From JAUIAI01 sp045106815 (GTDB taxonomy: Bacteria; Pseudomonadota; Gammaproteobacteria; Burkholderiales; Burkholderiaceae_E), in the NCBI GenBank assembly GCA_045106815.1, contig JBGCFG010000012.1:8609-72608 (forward strand): a DNA stretch of 64,000 bases, read 5' to 3'. Within the stretch, counting starts at the first letter, position 1; every line of letters starts with the position of its first letter. Shown in pieces: positions 24,747 through 33,768 of the stretch. The position numbers and the translations under genes are program-made. The notes below the pieces were generated by a model. The model worked only from the letters and a program-made list of their open reading frames with translations, searched no databases and had not been told where the DNA came from.

Positions 24747-25406
24747 TTGATTTCAGGTAGCCGCGATGCTTCGCTCGCCGCTAGATTCCTGGTGCCGGTG
24801 CTCATGATGACAGCGGCCCTGTTTGCCTCGCCTAGCTATGCTCAGGCCGAGAAGCCAGATCCGGATGCCGGCGCGGTTATTGCCAAGGGTGTGTGTGCTG
24901 CCTGTCACGGTGCGGACGGAAACAGTGCGCTGCCGGTTAACCCAAATCTGGCAGGCCAGCATGCCGAGTACACCTATAAACAGCTAAGCAATTTCAAATC
25001 CATTGATGGCGCGACGCCTATGCGTAACAACGCGATCATGGCCGGCTTCGCTGCCACGCTGTCTGATGCTGATATGCGCAATCTGGCTGCCTACTTCGCA
25101 GCGCAGACGCCCAAGCCAGCGGTTGCCAAAGACAAAGATCTTGCCGAGTTGGGTCGTCAAATTTGGCGCGGCGGGATTGCAGCGAAGGGCGTGCCTTCTT
25201 GTGCAGGTTGTCACGGCCCAACCGGTCTTGGCATGCCCGCGCAGTATCCAAAGCTGCAGGGGCAGCATGCAGAATACACGGCTGCTCAGCTAACCGCGTG
25301 GCGGCAGGGTGAGCGCGGCAACAGTGCTCAGATGGCAGCCATCGCAGCGCGACTGTCAGATCAGGAAATCAAAGCGCTGGCTGAGTATGCAGCCGGTTTG
25401 CGCTAG
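24747..25406 (+). CDS. Diheme cytochrome c4
   Basis: Periplasmic, probably membrane-attached electron carrier to terminal oxidases. Two c-type heme sites are visible, CAACHG and CAGCHG, about 100 residues apart, each domain followed by a Met ligand region (ATPMRNN, GNSAQMA). TTG 24747 is preceded by AAAGGA and places the signal peptide (LVPVLMMTAALFASPSYAQA) directly at the N-terminus, giving 219 aa. ATG 24561 in the same frame would add 62 residues of low-complexity sequence and is the main alternative. It diverges from engB. Confidence 0.88.
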   Translation: MISGSRDASLAARFLVPVLMMTAALFASPSYAQAEKPDPDAGAVIAKGVCAACHGADGNSALPVNPNLAGQHAEYTYKQLSNFKSIDGATPMRNNAIMAGFAATLSDADMRNLAAYFAAQTPKPAVAKDKDLAELGRQIWRGGIAAKGVPSCAGCHGPTGLGMPAQYPKLQGQHAEYTAAQLTAWRQGERGNSAQMAAIAARLSDQEIKALAEYAAGLR

Positions 25407-25426
25407 GTAGGGCCTAGCCATTTGTC

Positions 25427-25451
25427 GGCTGCTGCCTGCCCGGCAGCAGTC
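25427..25451 (+). terminator. Hairpin after cytochrome c4
   Basis: CTGCTGCC (25429-25436) and GGCAGCAG (25442-25449) form an 8-bp stem, extendable by a G-T and a G-C pair, with a short TGCCC loop. No T-run follows, so termination would be Rho-assisted or weak. Confidence 0.35.
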
Positions 25452-25542
25452 AACGAAGCGAACTGATCGTAAGAGCAGCCCTCGCTGTGCGACTCTAAGA
25501 CAGCCAGGTGAAAACACTTGGCCGTTAACCGTGGAAATCGCT

Positions 25543-26508
25543 ATGCTGATCCGATCAAAATCATCCCTTGATGTCACAGAGACCGAGGTCACGCCGAAGG
25601 CTATATACGAGCGTCGCCGTGAATTGCTGGTCGCTGCCGGAGCCGCGTTTGCAAGCACCACGTTTGCCCCGCTGGCCCGTGCCGAAAAGTCCGGCGGCAA
25701 GCTAAAGCCCTTGCCAGGGGTGAGTAGCCCCTATTCAGTTGACGAGAAGCTTACCGACTACGAAGACGTTACTGGCTACAACAATTACTACGAATTCGGT
25801 ACGGAAAAGAGTGACCCGGCCAAGTACGCCGGTTCGCTGCAGACTGAGCCCTGGACTGTCAAAGTCGAGGGTCTGGTCAACAAACCCAAGACCTACAACA
25901 TTGAAGACCTGCTGAAACTCGCGCCCATGGAGGAGCGAATTTACCGGCTCCGGTGTGTTGAGGGGTGGTCAATGGTCGTGCCCTGGGTTGGCTATCCCCT
26001 GTCTGCGCTTATTAAAGCTGTTGAGCCGCGTAGTGATGCCAAGTATGTTGAATTCGTGACGCTGGATGACCCCAAGCAAATGCCCGGCCTTAGCTACCCG
26101 GTGCTACGCTGGCCCTATGTTGAGGGCCTTCGCATGGATGAGGCGAACAATCCGTTGACCCTGCTCACCTTTGGGCTCTACGGGGAAGTCTTGCCTAACC
26201 AGAATGGTGCGCCGCTTCGGCTCATGGTGCCCTGGAAGTATGGTTTCAAGAGCAACAAGTCTCTGGTGTCCATCAAATTCAAGCAGACGCGTCCCCGTAC
26301 AAGCTGGAACATTGCTGCGCCGCATGAATACGGGTTTTTCTCGAACGTTAACCCTGAAGTCGATCATCCTCGATGGTCACAGGCAACAGAGCGACGCATC
26401 GGCGAGGATGGCTTCTTCCAGCGAAAGCGGAAAACGTTGATGTTCAACGGGTATGCGGAGCAGGTGGCCTCCTTGTATGCCGGCATGGATCTCTCCCGCG
26501 ACTTCTGA
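25543..26508 (+). CDS. msrP: Periplasmic methionine sulfoxide reductase, catalytic subunit
   Basis: Molybdopterin enzyme that repairs oxidised Met in periplasmic proteins, with electrons from MsrQ. I prefer ATG 25543 (spaced GGA before it) to GTG 25531. The 321-aa protein has a Tat signal (ERRRELLVAAGAAFASTTFA, residues 23-42), as expected for export of a folded cofactor enzyme. The Mo-ligand Cys is C138 in YRLRCVEGWSMVVPW. GLYGEVLPNQNGAPLRLMVP and WKYGFKSNKSLV also fit. msrQ follows after 12 bp. Confidence 0.94.
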   Translation: MLIRSKSSLDVTETEVTPKAIYERRRELLVAAGAAFASTTFAPLARAEKSGGKLKPLPGVSSPYSVDEKLTDYEDVTGYNNYYEFGTEKSDPAKYAGSLQTEPWTVKVEGLVNKPKTYNIEDLLKLAPMEERIYRLRCVEGWSMVVPWVGYPLSALIKAVEPRSDAKYVEFVTLDDPKQMPGLSYPVLRWPYVEGLRMDEANNPLTLLTFGLYGEVLPNQNGAPLRLMVPWKYGFKSNKSLVSIKFKQTRPRTSWNIAAPHEYGFFSNVNPEVDHPRWSQATERRIGEDGFFQRKRKTLMFNGYAEQVASLYAGMDLSRDF

Positions 26509-26520
26509 GTAGCCTGAAAA

Positions 26521-27183
26521 ATGGCCCTCACTTCTGACCTGCCCATGGCGAGGTCAAACTCCCTGCCTGCTCGCATTGCCTGGTTTAAGATTGGCGTGTT
26601 CTTGGTTGCGCTGATACCGTTCCTGCGTCTGTTCTGGCTGGGCTATCAGGATGAACTAACCGCCAATCCAATCGAATTCGTGACTCGGTCCACCGGGATC
26701 TGGACGCTGGTCTTTCTCTGTATCACGCTCGCCGTAACACCGGTTCGTCGCCTCACGGGTCAGGTCTGGCTGATTCGATTCAGGCGGATGCTCGGGCTGT
26801 TTGCCTTTTTCTATGCCAGCGTGCACTTCACTACTTACGTGTGGTTCGATCAGTGGTTTGATGTGGCTGAGATATTCAAGGATGTCTTTAAGCGTCCTTT
26901 CATCACGGCAGGCTTTGCGGCGTTCGTGTTGATGGTGCCATTGGCCGTGACATCGAATCAGTGGTCCATGCGCTGGCTCAAACGTCGTTGGCAACTTTTG
27001 CACCAGTTGATCTACCTGATCGCCCCGATTGGCCTGGTGCACTTTTGGTGGCACAAAAGCGGCAAGAATGATTACTTTGAACCGATCATTTACGCCGGTG
27101 TCATTGCGCTGCTTCTTGGTTTGCGTCTGGTCTGGCGTCAGCAAGCCAGGCGCGCGCAGAAGGCGCGGGCAGGCGATGCTTAA
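26521..27183 (+). CDS. msrQ: Heme-binding membrane subunit MsrQ
   Basis: Inner-membrane b-heme protein passing electrons from the respiratory chain to MsrP. The 220-aa product has about six hydrophobic segments of the ferric-reductase-like domain. Heme-ligand candidates are H in FFYASVHFTTYVW, H in LLHQLIYLI and H in LVHFWWHKSG. A GLRLVWRQQARR segment closes it. The pair with msrP is the standard operon. It ends 5 bp from the lysA stop (convergent), with no room for a terminator. Confidence 0.93.
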   Translation: MALTSDLPMARSNSLPARIAWFKIGVFLVALIPFLRLFWLGYQDELTANPIEFVTRSTGIWTLVFLCITLAVTPVRRLTGQVWLIRFRRMLGLFAFFYASVHFTTYVWFDQWFDVAEIFKDVFKRPFITAGFAAFVLMVPLAVTSNQWSMRWLKRRWQLLHQLIYLIAPIGLVHFWWHKSGKNDYFEPIIYAGVIALLLGLRLVWRQQARRAQKARAGDA

Positions 27184-27188
27184 TCGCG

Positions 27189-28493
27189 TTACTTAATGGG
27201 TAGTTTGTGCTCGCCTGCGATCATCGTATCGAAGTGCTCGCGTTCGCGGATGAGGTGAACTGTTGCGCCATCGACCAGAACCTCAGCCGCCCGACCACGA
27301 CTGTTGTAGTTCGAACTCATGACTGCGCCATAAGCGCCTGCCTGACCGAAGGCCAGCAGATCGGCTGGTGCAAGAGATAAGTCGCAACCTTTTGCGAGCC
27401 AATCCCCGGATTCGCACACCGGGCCGACGAGGTCCCAGGTTTGGTGTTGCGCGTTTTCGCGTTCACCGCTTTGATGAACTGGGAACACCGGATGGACAGC
27501 CTGATAAAGCGAAGGCCTGAGCAAGTCGTTCATGGCCGCATCAATGATGGCGAAATTCTTCGCTGCCGTGGGCTTGAGGTACTCAACCTTTGAGATCAAC
27601 ATGCCGGCCGGCCCAGCGATAGAGCGGCCAAACTCGAACATTAACTTGACCGAAGCGGCGTCAGGCCCGAGCCGCTGATCAAGCCGCTCGAAGATCTGCC
27701 GGATGAGATCGCCACGCGACGGAGGCTGATCGGTGTGCTCATAAGCCACTCCCAGCCCGCCACCCAGATCGATGTGCTCGAGCGCAATGCCGGCTGCGGA
27801 AATTGCAAGGTATAAGTCGAGCACGCGGTCCAGAGCCGCCAGGAATGGCGACATCTCGGTGATCTGCGAACCAATGTGGCAATCAATGCCCACAACTTTA
27901 AGACCAGGCAGGCTCGCTGCGAGCTGGTAAGTGGCCAGCGCTTGTTCATGCGCGATGCCAAACTTATTGTCGCGCAGCCCGGTTGAGATATAGGGATGGG
28001 TGCCGGCATCAACGTCTGGGTTGACCCTGAGCGATACAGGTGCCTGCAAGCCAAGGCCAAGCGCAATCTCGTTGAGCCGGTTCAGCTCTGGCTCCGACTC
28101 AACATTGAAACAGCCAACACCGCTAAGCAGCGCCTCGCGAATTTCAACACTGCTTTTGCCTACCCCACTGAAGACGATCAGCTCTGGGTTGGCACCCACG
28201 GCAAGCGCCCGTTTGAGCTCACCGCCGGACACGATGTCAAAGCCGGCACCTTCCTGCGCGAGGCAGTCGAGCACACCGAGTGTTGAGTTTGCCTTCATTG
28301 CATAGCAAACCAGTAGCTCACGGCCGGGCGCGGCGTCCGCAAACTCGCGGTAAGCGCTGGCCAGTGCCGAACGCGAATAGACGTATAGCGGAGTGCCGTA
28401 GGTTTGCGCTAGTGAGGCAATCGGCACTTGCTCCACCCAAAGCTGACCATCGCGATAGGTGAAGGGTGGATTGGGTTGCGTGGCCGCGCTCAC
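27189..28493 (-). CDS. lysA: Diaminopimelate decarboxylase
   Basis: PLP enzyme for the last step of lysine synthesis, meso-diaminopimelate to lysine. Start GTG 28493 overlaps the lptM stop by 4 bp. It has 434 aa. The PLP lysine is in VCYAMKANS, the phosphate/PLP-stacking His in CHIGSQI, and HIDLGGGLGV follows. The usual EPGRS/A motif reads MFEFGRSIAGPAG here, with Phe for Pro. The substrate Cys loop GPVCESGDWLA and C-terminal AGAYGAVMSSNYN are normal. Confidence 0.95.
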   Translation of the reverse strand: MSAATQPNPPFTYRDGQLWVEQVPIASLAQTYGTPLYVYSRSALASAYREFADAAPGRELLVCYAMKANSTLGVLDCLAQEGAGFDIVSGGELKRALAVGANPELIVFSGVGKSSVEIREALLSGVGCFNVESEPELNRLNEIALGLGLQAPVSLRVNPDVDAGTHPYISTGLRDNKFGIAHEQALATYQLAASLPGLKVVGIDCHIGSQITEMSPFLAALDRVLDLYLAISAAGIALEHIDLGGGLGVAYEHTDQPPSRGDLIRQIFERLDQRLGPDAASVKLMFEFGRSIAGPAGMLISKVEYLKPTAAKNFAIIDAAMNDLLRPSLYQAVHPVFPVHQSGERENAQHQTWDLVGPVCESGDWLAKGCDLSLAPADLLAFGQAGAYGAVMSSNYNSRGRAAEVLVDGATVHLIREREHFDTMIAGEHKLPIK

Positions 28494-28651
28494 TTGCGCA
28501 ATTCCGGGCGGCGCTTGGGCACAACCGGATCAAGTTTTTCTGCTTGCTTGGCGTTTGGGTCGGGCAGATAAAGAGGCCCGCGTTGGCCGCACGCAGTCAG
28601 CAGCAATGAGCCTGCTAGAACTGCCATTACAATGAGTCTGGAAGCCACCAT
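28490..28651 (-). CDS. lptM: Small lipoprotein LptM (YifL)
   Basis: The 53-aa product begins MVASRLIVMAVLAGSLLLTA and continues CGQRGPLYLPD. The lipobox LTAC puts the lipidated Cys at residue 21, followed by the family motif CGQRGPLYLP. LptM stabilises the LptD translocon for LPS export in E. coli. The basic tail PKRRPELRK overlaps the lysA start by 4 bp. It faces cyaY head to head, 17 bp apart, the common arrangement in Proteobacteria. Confidence 0.85.
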   Translation of the reverse strand: MVASRLIVMAVLAGSLLLTACGQRGPLYLPDPNAKQAEKLDPVVPKRRPELRK

Positions 28652-28668
28652 AGTGAACCGAGTCTAGC

Positions 28669-28992
28669 ATGAGCGAACAGCAGTTTCTTACCGAGTGCGA
28701 ACAGCTACTCACGACCATTGAAGACGTGCTCGATGCCAGCGAACTCGATATCGATTTCGAGCGAAATGGCCACGTGCTTGAAATCGAATTTGAAGACAGC
28801 TCCAAGATTGTGGTCAATGGCCAGGTGCCCATGCGCGAAATCTGGCTCGCGGCACCTTCGGGCGCACATCACTTTAAGAAAGATGATTCGGGTCGCTGGG
28901 TAGACACCCGATCGGCAGAGAACTTATCAGCTGTTCTCTCACGCTGCGCCAGTGCGCAGGGTGGCCAGCAGGTCATGCTGAAAGTTGACTGA
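28669..28992 (+). CDS. cyaY: Frataxin-like iron-binding protein CyaY
   Basis: Bacterial frataxin that regulates iron-sulfur cluster assembly. The 107-aa product has an acidic first helix (EDVLDASELDIDFERNG) and a beta-sheet containing NGHVLEIEFEDSSKIVVN, VNGQVPMREIWLAAPSGAHH and FKKDDSGRWVDTRS. These are standard CyaY features. It is divergent from lptM-lysA. Confidence 0.94.
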   Translation: MSEQQFLTECEQLLTTIEDVLDASELDIDFERNGHVLEIEFEDSSKIVVNGQVPMREIWLAAPSGAHHFKKDDSGRWVDTRSAENLSAVLSRCASAQGGQQVMLKVD

Positions 28993-29010
28993 GCCTCAAG
29001 GCAGAGGCTC
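28991..29010. terminator. Hairpin between cyaY and mrcA stops
   Basis: GAGCCTC (28991-28997) and GAGGCTC (29004-29010) form a 7-bp stem around AAGGCA, starting at the cyaY stop codon. It lacks a T-run on either strand; it may still limit read-through between the two convergent genes. Confidence 0.3.
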
Positions 29011-29016
29011 CCGGTT

Positions 29017-31389
29017 CTAAAAAACCTGGTTTCTCAGTCGCTCTGCGGTTCGGCGTCCTTTAACACCCGTGGCGATGCCACCTTCTCGCATCCCCAGGCT
29101 GCGCACACCAATGTCAGGTGTGCTTTCGGTCAGATAGAGGTCGCCTTTAACCTGCACGACGCCATTTGGCGGCTGCATTTGTGACACCGGTACATCTTTA
29201 AGCGCCGTCTGCATATATTCCAACCAAATGGGGAGCGCTGCACCGCCGCCAGTTTCACGTTCGCCCAGTTCTCGTGGCTGGTCAAATCCGATCCAGGCTG
29301 TTGCCGCAATCGTTGGCTGGTAGCCGACAAACCAGGCATCAAAGGAATCGTTTGTGGTGCCGGTCTTGCCCGCAATGTCGGGGCGCTTGAGTGCCTGCGC
29401 GCGTCGGGCAGTGCCGCGTCGTACGACGTCGCGCAACATCGAATCAATAATGTAGGCGTTGCGCGGGTCGATCGCCCGATTTGCTTCGTCGCCCGAGGTT
29501 CGTGGGTTGGCCTTTGAGACGACATTGCCCTGCGCGTCGGTAATGTGTGAGATGAGATACGGGTCGACGCGATAACCGCCGTTGGCAAACACTGATATCC
29601 CACTGACCATTTGCAAAGGTGTCACCAGGCCGGAGCCCAGCCCCAGCGTCAGAACGGGCGGCTGTTGGGCTGGATCAAAACCGAATCGGCCAACATAATC
29701 GCGTGCATAACGGGCACCGATCTGCTGCATCACGCGCACAGACACCATGTTTTTCGATCTGGCCAGGGCGGTGCGCAGCGTCATGGGTCCGTCGAACCGG
29801 CCATCGAAGTTCTTGGGTTCCCACAGCTGAGGGCCTTCTATCGGGTCTTCATCAATCAGTGAGATCGGTGCGTCGTTGACCACGGTTGAGGTCATCAAAC
29901 CTTTGCCAAGGGCGGCCGAGAAGATAAAGGGCTTGAAGCTCGAACCGGGCTGGCGCCAGGCCTGGGTGACGCGATTGAAGCGATTACGTTGAAAGTCATA
30001 TCCACCAACCAGGGCGCGAATCGAGCCATCATGGGTGTTGACTGCGACGAAGGCGGCCTGAACATCAGGATTTTGCGTGAGACGCCACTGGCCATCTCGT
30101 TCGACGATGCGCACCACTGCGCCGACTTGAACGCGGGTTTCTGCCTCTGCTTTTTTGCCGAGCGACTTTTCAACCAGCTTCAGGCCGTCACCCGTAATTT
30201 TGTACTCTTCATCGCCGCGCGAGACGGTCACGGTGTAGGTCGTCTTCTTTCGCCGGCCTTTGCCTTTGGTCTTGCCCTGAATTTTCGTGACCACTGCGAC
30301 TAGCAGAGTTTCGCGGTCGCCAGCCGATTCGATGGCTGCCAGGATTTGCTCGCGAGCGGTGACCGGGTCTTCGCTGAGCTCGATCCGGGCTTCCGGGCCC
30401 CCATAGCCTGAGCGAATGTCATAGTCGAGAACACCGTTTCTCAGCGCCGTGCGCGCTGCCGCCTGGTCGCGCGAGTGAATGGTGGTGTAGACCCTCAGAC
30501 CGGCCGAATAGGCATCGTCACCATATTGTTTATAGACCAGTCGCCGCGCCAGCTCTGATACGTACGGCGCCGACTGAACATATCGGGCTCGCCGCTCCGT
30601 ATAAACCATCTCTTCGTCGACGGACGCGTCGTGTGTGGCCTGATCAATAAACCCGTTCTCAAGCATGCGCCTGAGAATATAGAGTTGACGTTCCTTCGCG
30701 CGCTTCGGGTTAACGAAAGGGTTGTAGCGAGATGGCGCTTTGGGCAGACCTGCGAGCATGGCCGCTTCAGCAATGGTCAGGTCAGACAGCTTTTTGTCAA
30801 AGTAGGTTGAGGCTGCAGCCTGAAATCCGTAAGAGCGCTTGCCCAGGAAGATCTGATTGAGATAGAGCTCGAAGATTTCCTGCTTGCTCAGCGTGTTCTC
30901 AATGCGTAATGCCAGCAGCACCTCGGTTAGCTTACGAGAATAGGTGCGCTCGCTGCTGAGAAAAAACTCCCGCGCGAGCTGCATCGTGATAGTGCTGCCC
31001 CCTTGGGCTGTTCTGCCAGAGGTAAAGTTTGCCACTGCCGCTCTGGCCACGCCGATGAAGTCAACGCCCCGGTGCTCAAAGAAGCGCGCGTCTTCAGCCG
31101 CCAGAATGGCTTGCTTAATGCTGTCAGGTGCTTGCTCAAAGCTGACGAACTGCCGACGCTCCTGACCGAACTCACCGATCAACTGGTTGTCCACGGTGTA
31201 AACCTTCAGCGGTAGCTTCGGCCGATAGTCCACCATTGAATCTATCGGGGGCAGGCGATCATTAATCATCATCAAAACGATCATGGCGCCTAGGCAGGCA
31301 CAGACCGCCAGAAAAGCAGGAATGCCAACTATCCAGCCAAGGACGCTGGTGGCTGAGAGGCCCTTTTGGCCAATGCGGGGAGTCTTCAT
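29017..31389 (-). CDS. mrcA: Penicillin-binding protein 1A
   Basis: Bifunctional peptidoglycan transglycosylase/transpeptidase in the inner membrane, 790 aa. One N-terminal membrane segment (about 15-42) is followed by a GT51 domain with catalytic E99 in AAEDARFFEHRG, and by GGSTITMQLAREFF and NQIFLGKRSYGFQAAA. The transpeptidase has SSFK (S483-K486), SKN (545-547) and KTG (675-677), the full penicillin-binding triad. An OB-like insert with a basic stretch (KGKGRRKK) lies at about 370-385. It is divergent from pilM, as in other betaproteobacteria. Confidence 0.96.
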   Translation of the reverse strand: MKTPRIGQKGLSATSVLGWIVGIPAFLAVCACLGAMIVLMMINDRLPPIDSMVDYRPKLPLKVYTVDNQLIGEFGQERRQFVSFEQAPDSIKQAILAAEDARFFEHRGVDFIGVARAAVANFTSGRTAQGGSTITMQLAREFFLSSERTYSRKLTEVLLALRIENTLSKQEIFELYLNQIFLGKRSYGFQAAASTYFDKKLSDLTIAEAAMLAGLPKAPSRYNPFVNPKRAKERQLYILRRMLENGFIDQATHDASVDEEMVYTERRARYVQSAPYVSELARRLVYKQYGDDAYSAGLRVYTTIHSRDQAAARTALRNGVLDYDIRSGYGGPEARIELSEDPVTAREQILAAIESAGDRETLLVAVVTKIQGKTKGKGRRKKTTYTVTVSRGDEEYKITGDGLKLVEKSLGKKAEAETRVQVGAVVRIVERDGQWRLTQNPDVQAAFVAVNTHDGSIRALVGGYDFQRNRFNRVTQAWRQPGSSFKPFIFSAALGKGLMTSTVVNDAPISLIDEDPIEGPQLWEPKNFDGRFDGPMTLRTALARSKNMVSVRVMQQIGARYARDYVGRFGFDPAQQPPVLTLGLGSGLVTPLQMVSGISVFANGGYRVDPYLISHITDAQGNVVSKANPRTSGDEANRAIDPRNAYIIDSMLRDVVRRGTARRAQALKRPDIAGKTGTTNDSFDAWFVGYQPTIAATAWIGFDQPRELGERETGGGAALPIWLEYMQTALKDVPVSQMQPPNGVVQVKGDLYLTESTPDIGVRSLGMREGGIATGVKGRRTAERLRNQVF

Positions 31390-31702
31390 TAGGTCTCAGG
31401 CCGTGAATACGGCTCATCAATCGACAGTTCTGGGGTCTGTATCCAAGCTTGGAAGGGCAACCCCGACAAGCTCTGAGGGTACCGGAGCATGGTTGGACTT
31501 GCATCGCATCCCGGCCTGAACGCAACGACTTTGGCGACCAACGCTGCTTTGCCAGTGCTTTGCCAGCCGGCTGTCACGGGATTGCCACATTTGTGGCGCC
31601 CGGGCCTTGCCTGGGTGGCCGTGTATCTCGCCCTCGCTTCGCTGGTCGATCAAGTGAAGTGTTTGCGCACAGAGTCGATCACGATGAGGCCGTTGTCTCT
31701 CA

Positions 31703-31754
31703 GGAAGTCCTGTTCAAGTCCTGTCCGCGTCGGACGAACTTGAACAGGGCTTCC
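31703..31754. repeat. Long inverted repeat in mrcA-pilM gap
   Basis: GGAAGTCCTGTTCAAG (31703-31718) and CTTGAACAGGGCTTCC (31739-31754) pair over 16 positions with one mismatch. Between them GTCCG (31722-31726) pairs with CGGAC (31730-31734). No T-run follows. The rest of the 644-bp gap 31390-32033 holds a candidate pilM promoter and no gene I can support. Confidence 0.5.
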
Positions 31755-31937
31755 CTAGCAAAGTTTTTTGTTCCAGGGAATGAACGGTGCCTCTATTGCG
31801 GTCAGATTTTTGTTTTTCCAGAGGGCTGTTCTTGCCGTTTAGAGGGTCTTTTCGACCGTCCGTTCGGGTGGCTTTATGAGCGGTCTAAATGGCGCGACGG
31901 ACGGGCCGGGCGGGATGAGTTTGGGGCTACAAAAAAC

Positions 31938-31967
31938 TTTACAGTGAATTGTGCAGATAGATAGCAT
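31938..31967 (+). promoter_or_regulatory. Candidate promoter of the pilM operon
   Basis: TTTACA (31938-31943) and TAGCAT (31962-31967) are separated by 18 bp, 67 bp before the pilM GTG start. Confidence 0.4.
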
Positions 31968-32033
31968 GAATTTGACTTATCGAAATGCGACGTAAGCCGT
32001 TCGTCGTGATGGCTTCTTTGGTGCGAGGTTCAA

Positions 32034-33116
32034 GTGGCACTCTCCTTATCCGGAATATTTGGCAAGAAATTGCCCCCGTTGGTTGGCATTGATCTCAGTT
32101 CATCAAGCGTAAAGCTTGTGGAATTGGGAGCTGGCGACCGTTCATCTATGCGACTCGAACGCTATGCGATTGAGCCGATCGAAAAAGGTGCCATCGTGGA
32201 CGGCGCCATTGAGAAGCCTGAAGTGGTTTCCGAGGCGCTGCGCAAGGCGATGCGAAAAGCAAACATTAAGTCTAAGAATGTTGCTTTGGCATTACCGTCT
32301 GCGGCAGTTATCACGAAAAACATCATGCTTCCTGCTGATCTTCGCGAAGAAGATTACGAAGTTCAGGTTGAAAGTGAAGCAAGCCAGTACATCCCGTTTC
32401 CAATCGAGGAAGTGAACCTGGATTTTCAGATTCTCGGCCCGAATGAAAACGCCCCTGATGAAGTGGATGTTCTGCTGGCGGCTTCTCGGAAAGAGAAAGT
32501 CGAAGATCGGGTGGCAATCGCCGAAATGGCGGGTGTCAATCCGGTCGTAGTCGACGTTGAGCCCTATGCAGTCAGGGCGACAGTTGATCATGTGACTTCC
32601 TTTTTGCCCAATGGCGGACAGGGTCAGATCATTGCCGTCGTGGTGGTTGGGCAAAACGCGACCTTTGTGTCGATCGTTTTGAATGGCCAGACCATTTTTG
32701 AACGTGAGCAGTCACTGGGGGGCCAACAGCTGACCCAGGACATCGTGCGCATGTATGGCATCACAGCCGAGGAGGCTGAGGTCAAGAAGCGCACGGGTGA
32801 TCTGCCTGATACCTATCACGAAGACCTGCTTAAGCCGTTCGTGGCACAGGGCGCAACCGATATCAGTCGGGCGCTTCAGTTCTTCTTCACGTCCACGCCT
32901 TACTCGCGCGTGGATCAGATTTACCTGGCCGGCGGCTCGGCAGTTATCCCCGGGTTTGTCGAGCAAGTGGCTGAGGAAACTCAGGTGCCGACAGATCTGA
33001 TCGCGCCCTTCCAGGGCATGGAAGTGGATGACTCGATTCGAGAGAAGCAACTGCGGGTGGATGCGCCATCGCTGATGGTGGCAACCGGTCTGGCCATGCG
33101 GAGGTTTGAATCGTGA
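32034..33116 (+). CDS. pilM: Type IV pilus inner-membrane platform protein PilM
   Basis: Cytoplasmic actin-like ATP-binding protein that anchors PilN at the inner face of the type IV pilus machine. Start GTG 32034 (MALSLSGIFGKKLPPLVGID), 360 aa. Visible features are the first phosphate loop GIDLSSSSVKLVELG, then LPADLREEDYEVQVESEASQ, SLGGQQLTQDIVRMYG, and the adenosine-loop IYLAGGSAVIPGF. It overlaps pilN by 4 bp (GTGA), so the set pilMNOPQ is translationally coupled. Confidence 0.95.
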   Translation: MALSLSGIFGKKLPPLVGIDLSSSSVKLVELGAGDRSSMRLERYAIEPIEKGAIVDGAIEKPEVVSEALRKAMRKANIKSKNVALALPSAAVITKNIMLPADLREEDYEVQVESEASQYIPFPIEEVNLDFQILGPNENAPDEVDVLLAASRKEKVEDRVAIAEMAGVNPVVVDVEPYAVRATVDHVTSFLPNGGQGQIIAVVVVGQNATFVSIVLNGQTIFEREQSLGGQQLTQDIVRMYGITAEEAEVKKRTGDLPDTYHEDLLKPFVAQGATDISRALQFFFTSTPYSRVDQIYLAGGSAVIPGFVEQVAEETQVPTDLIAPFQGMEVDDSIREKQLRVDAPSLMVATGLAMRRFES

Positions 33117-33751
33117 TTCGAATCAATCTACTGCCGCATCGAGAGATGCGGCGCGAAAAGCGCAAGAAAGAGTTTGTAGGTGTGGCCGGTGCAGTTGCTG
33201 CTGCAGGTGTTGGTGTAGCGCTGGCGGTTGGCTTCGGGATCAACTCTCAGATTGATGCCCAAAACGACCGTAACAACTACATCAAGGCAAAGAACGCTGA
33301 GCTCGACTCGCAGATCAAAGAGATCTCAAACCTTGAGTCCGAAATTGCATCACTCAAGGCGCGACAGCAGGCAGTTGAAAGTCTGCAAAGCGACCGCACG
33401 GTGCCGGTTCACTTGTTCGATCAGCTTGTTCAGCACACGCCGGAAGGTGTTTATCTGAATCGTGTGGCGCAGAACGGCAATCGGGTAACCGTTGTTGGCA
33501 GAGCGCAGACGAACGAGCGGATTGCTGACTTCCTGCGCAACATCTCGGCTGTTTCGCCGTGGATGGAGAGACCGCAGCTGGTCCAGATCGAGGCGATCAC
33601 CGTGCGTGGTCAAAGTCGCGATCCCAGTGAAGAGCGCCGTCTGTTCGAGTTCGAACTCAATGCGCTTCTCAAGCTGCCGTCTGCTCAGGCGGCTAATGAA
33701 GAGAAGCAGAAGAACAACCAGCGTCAGTCCGGCAAGTTGGCTGCGCGATAA
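33113..33751 (+). CDS. pilN: Type IV pilus assembly protein PilN
   Basis: Bitopic inner-membrane protein, 212 aa. The cytoplasmic N-terminus IRINLLPHREMRREKRKK is the PilM-binding motif INLLPHRE. One membrane segment follows (about 21-42), then a coiled coil (about 45-90, IDAQNDRNNYIKAKNAELDS onward) and a ferredoxin-like periplasmic domain. Start GTG 33113 overlaps pilM. The C-terminal tail is Gln/Asn/Lys-rich and probably disordered. Confidence 0.94.
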   Translation: MIRINLLPHREMRREKRKKEFVGVAGAVAAAGVGVALAVGFGINSQIDAQNDRNNYIKAKNAELDSQIKEISNLESEIASLKARQQAVESLQSDRTVPVHLFDQLVQHTPEGVYLNRVAQNGNRVTVVGRAQTNERIADFLRNISAVSPWMERPQLVQIEAITVRGQSRDPSEERRLFEFELNALLKLPSAQAANEEKQKNNQRQSGKLAAR

Positions 33752-33768
33752 CGGATCGGGAATAGAAG

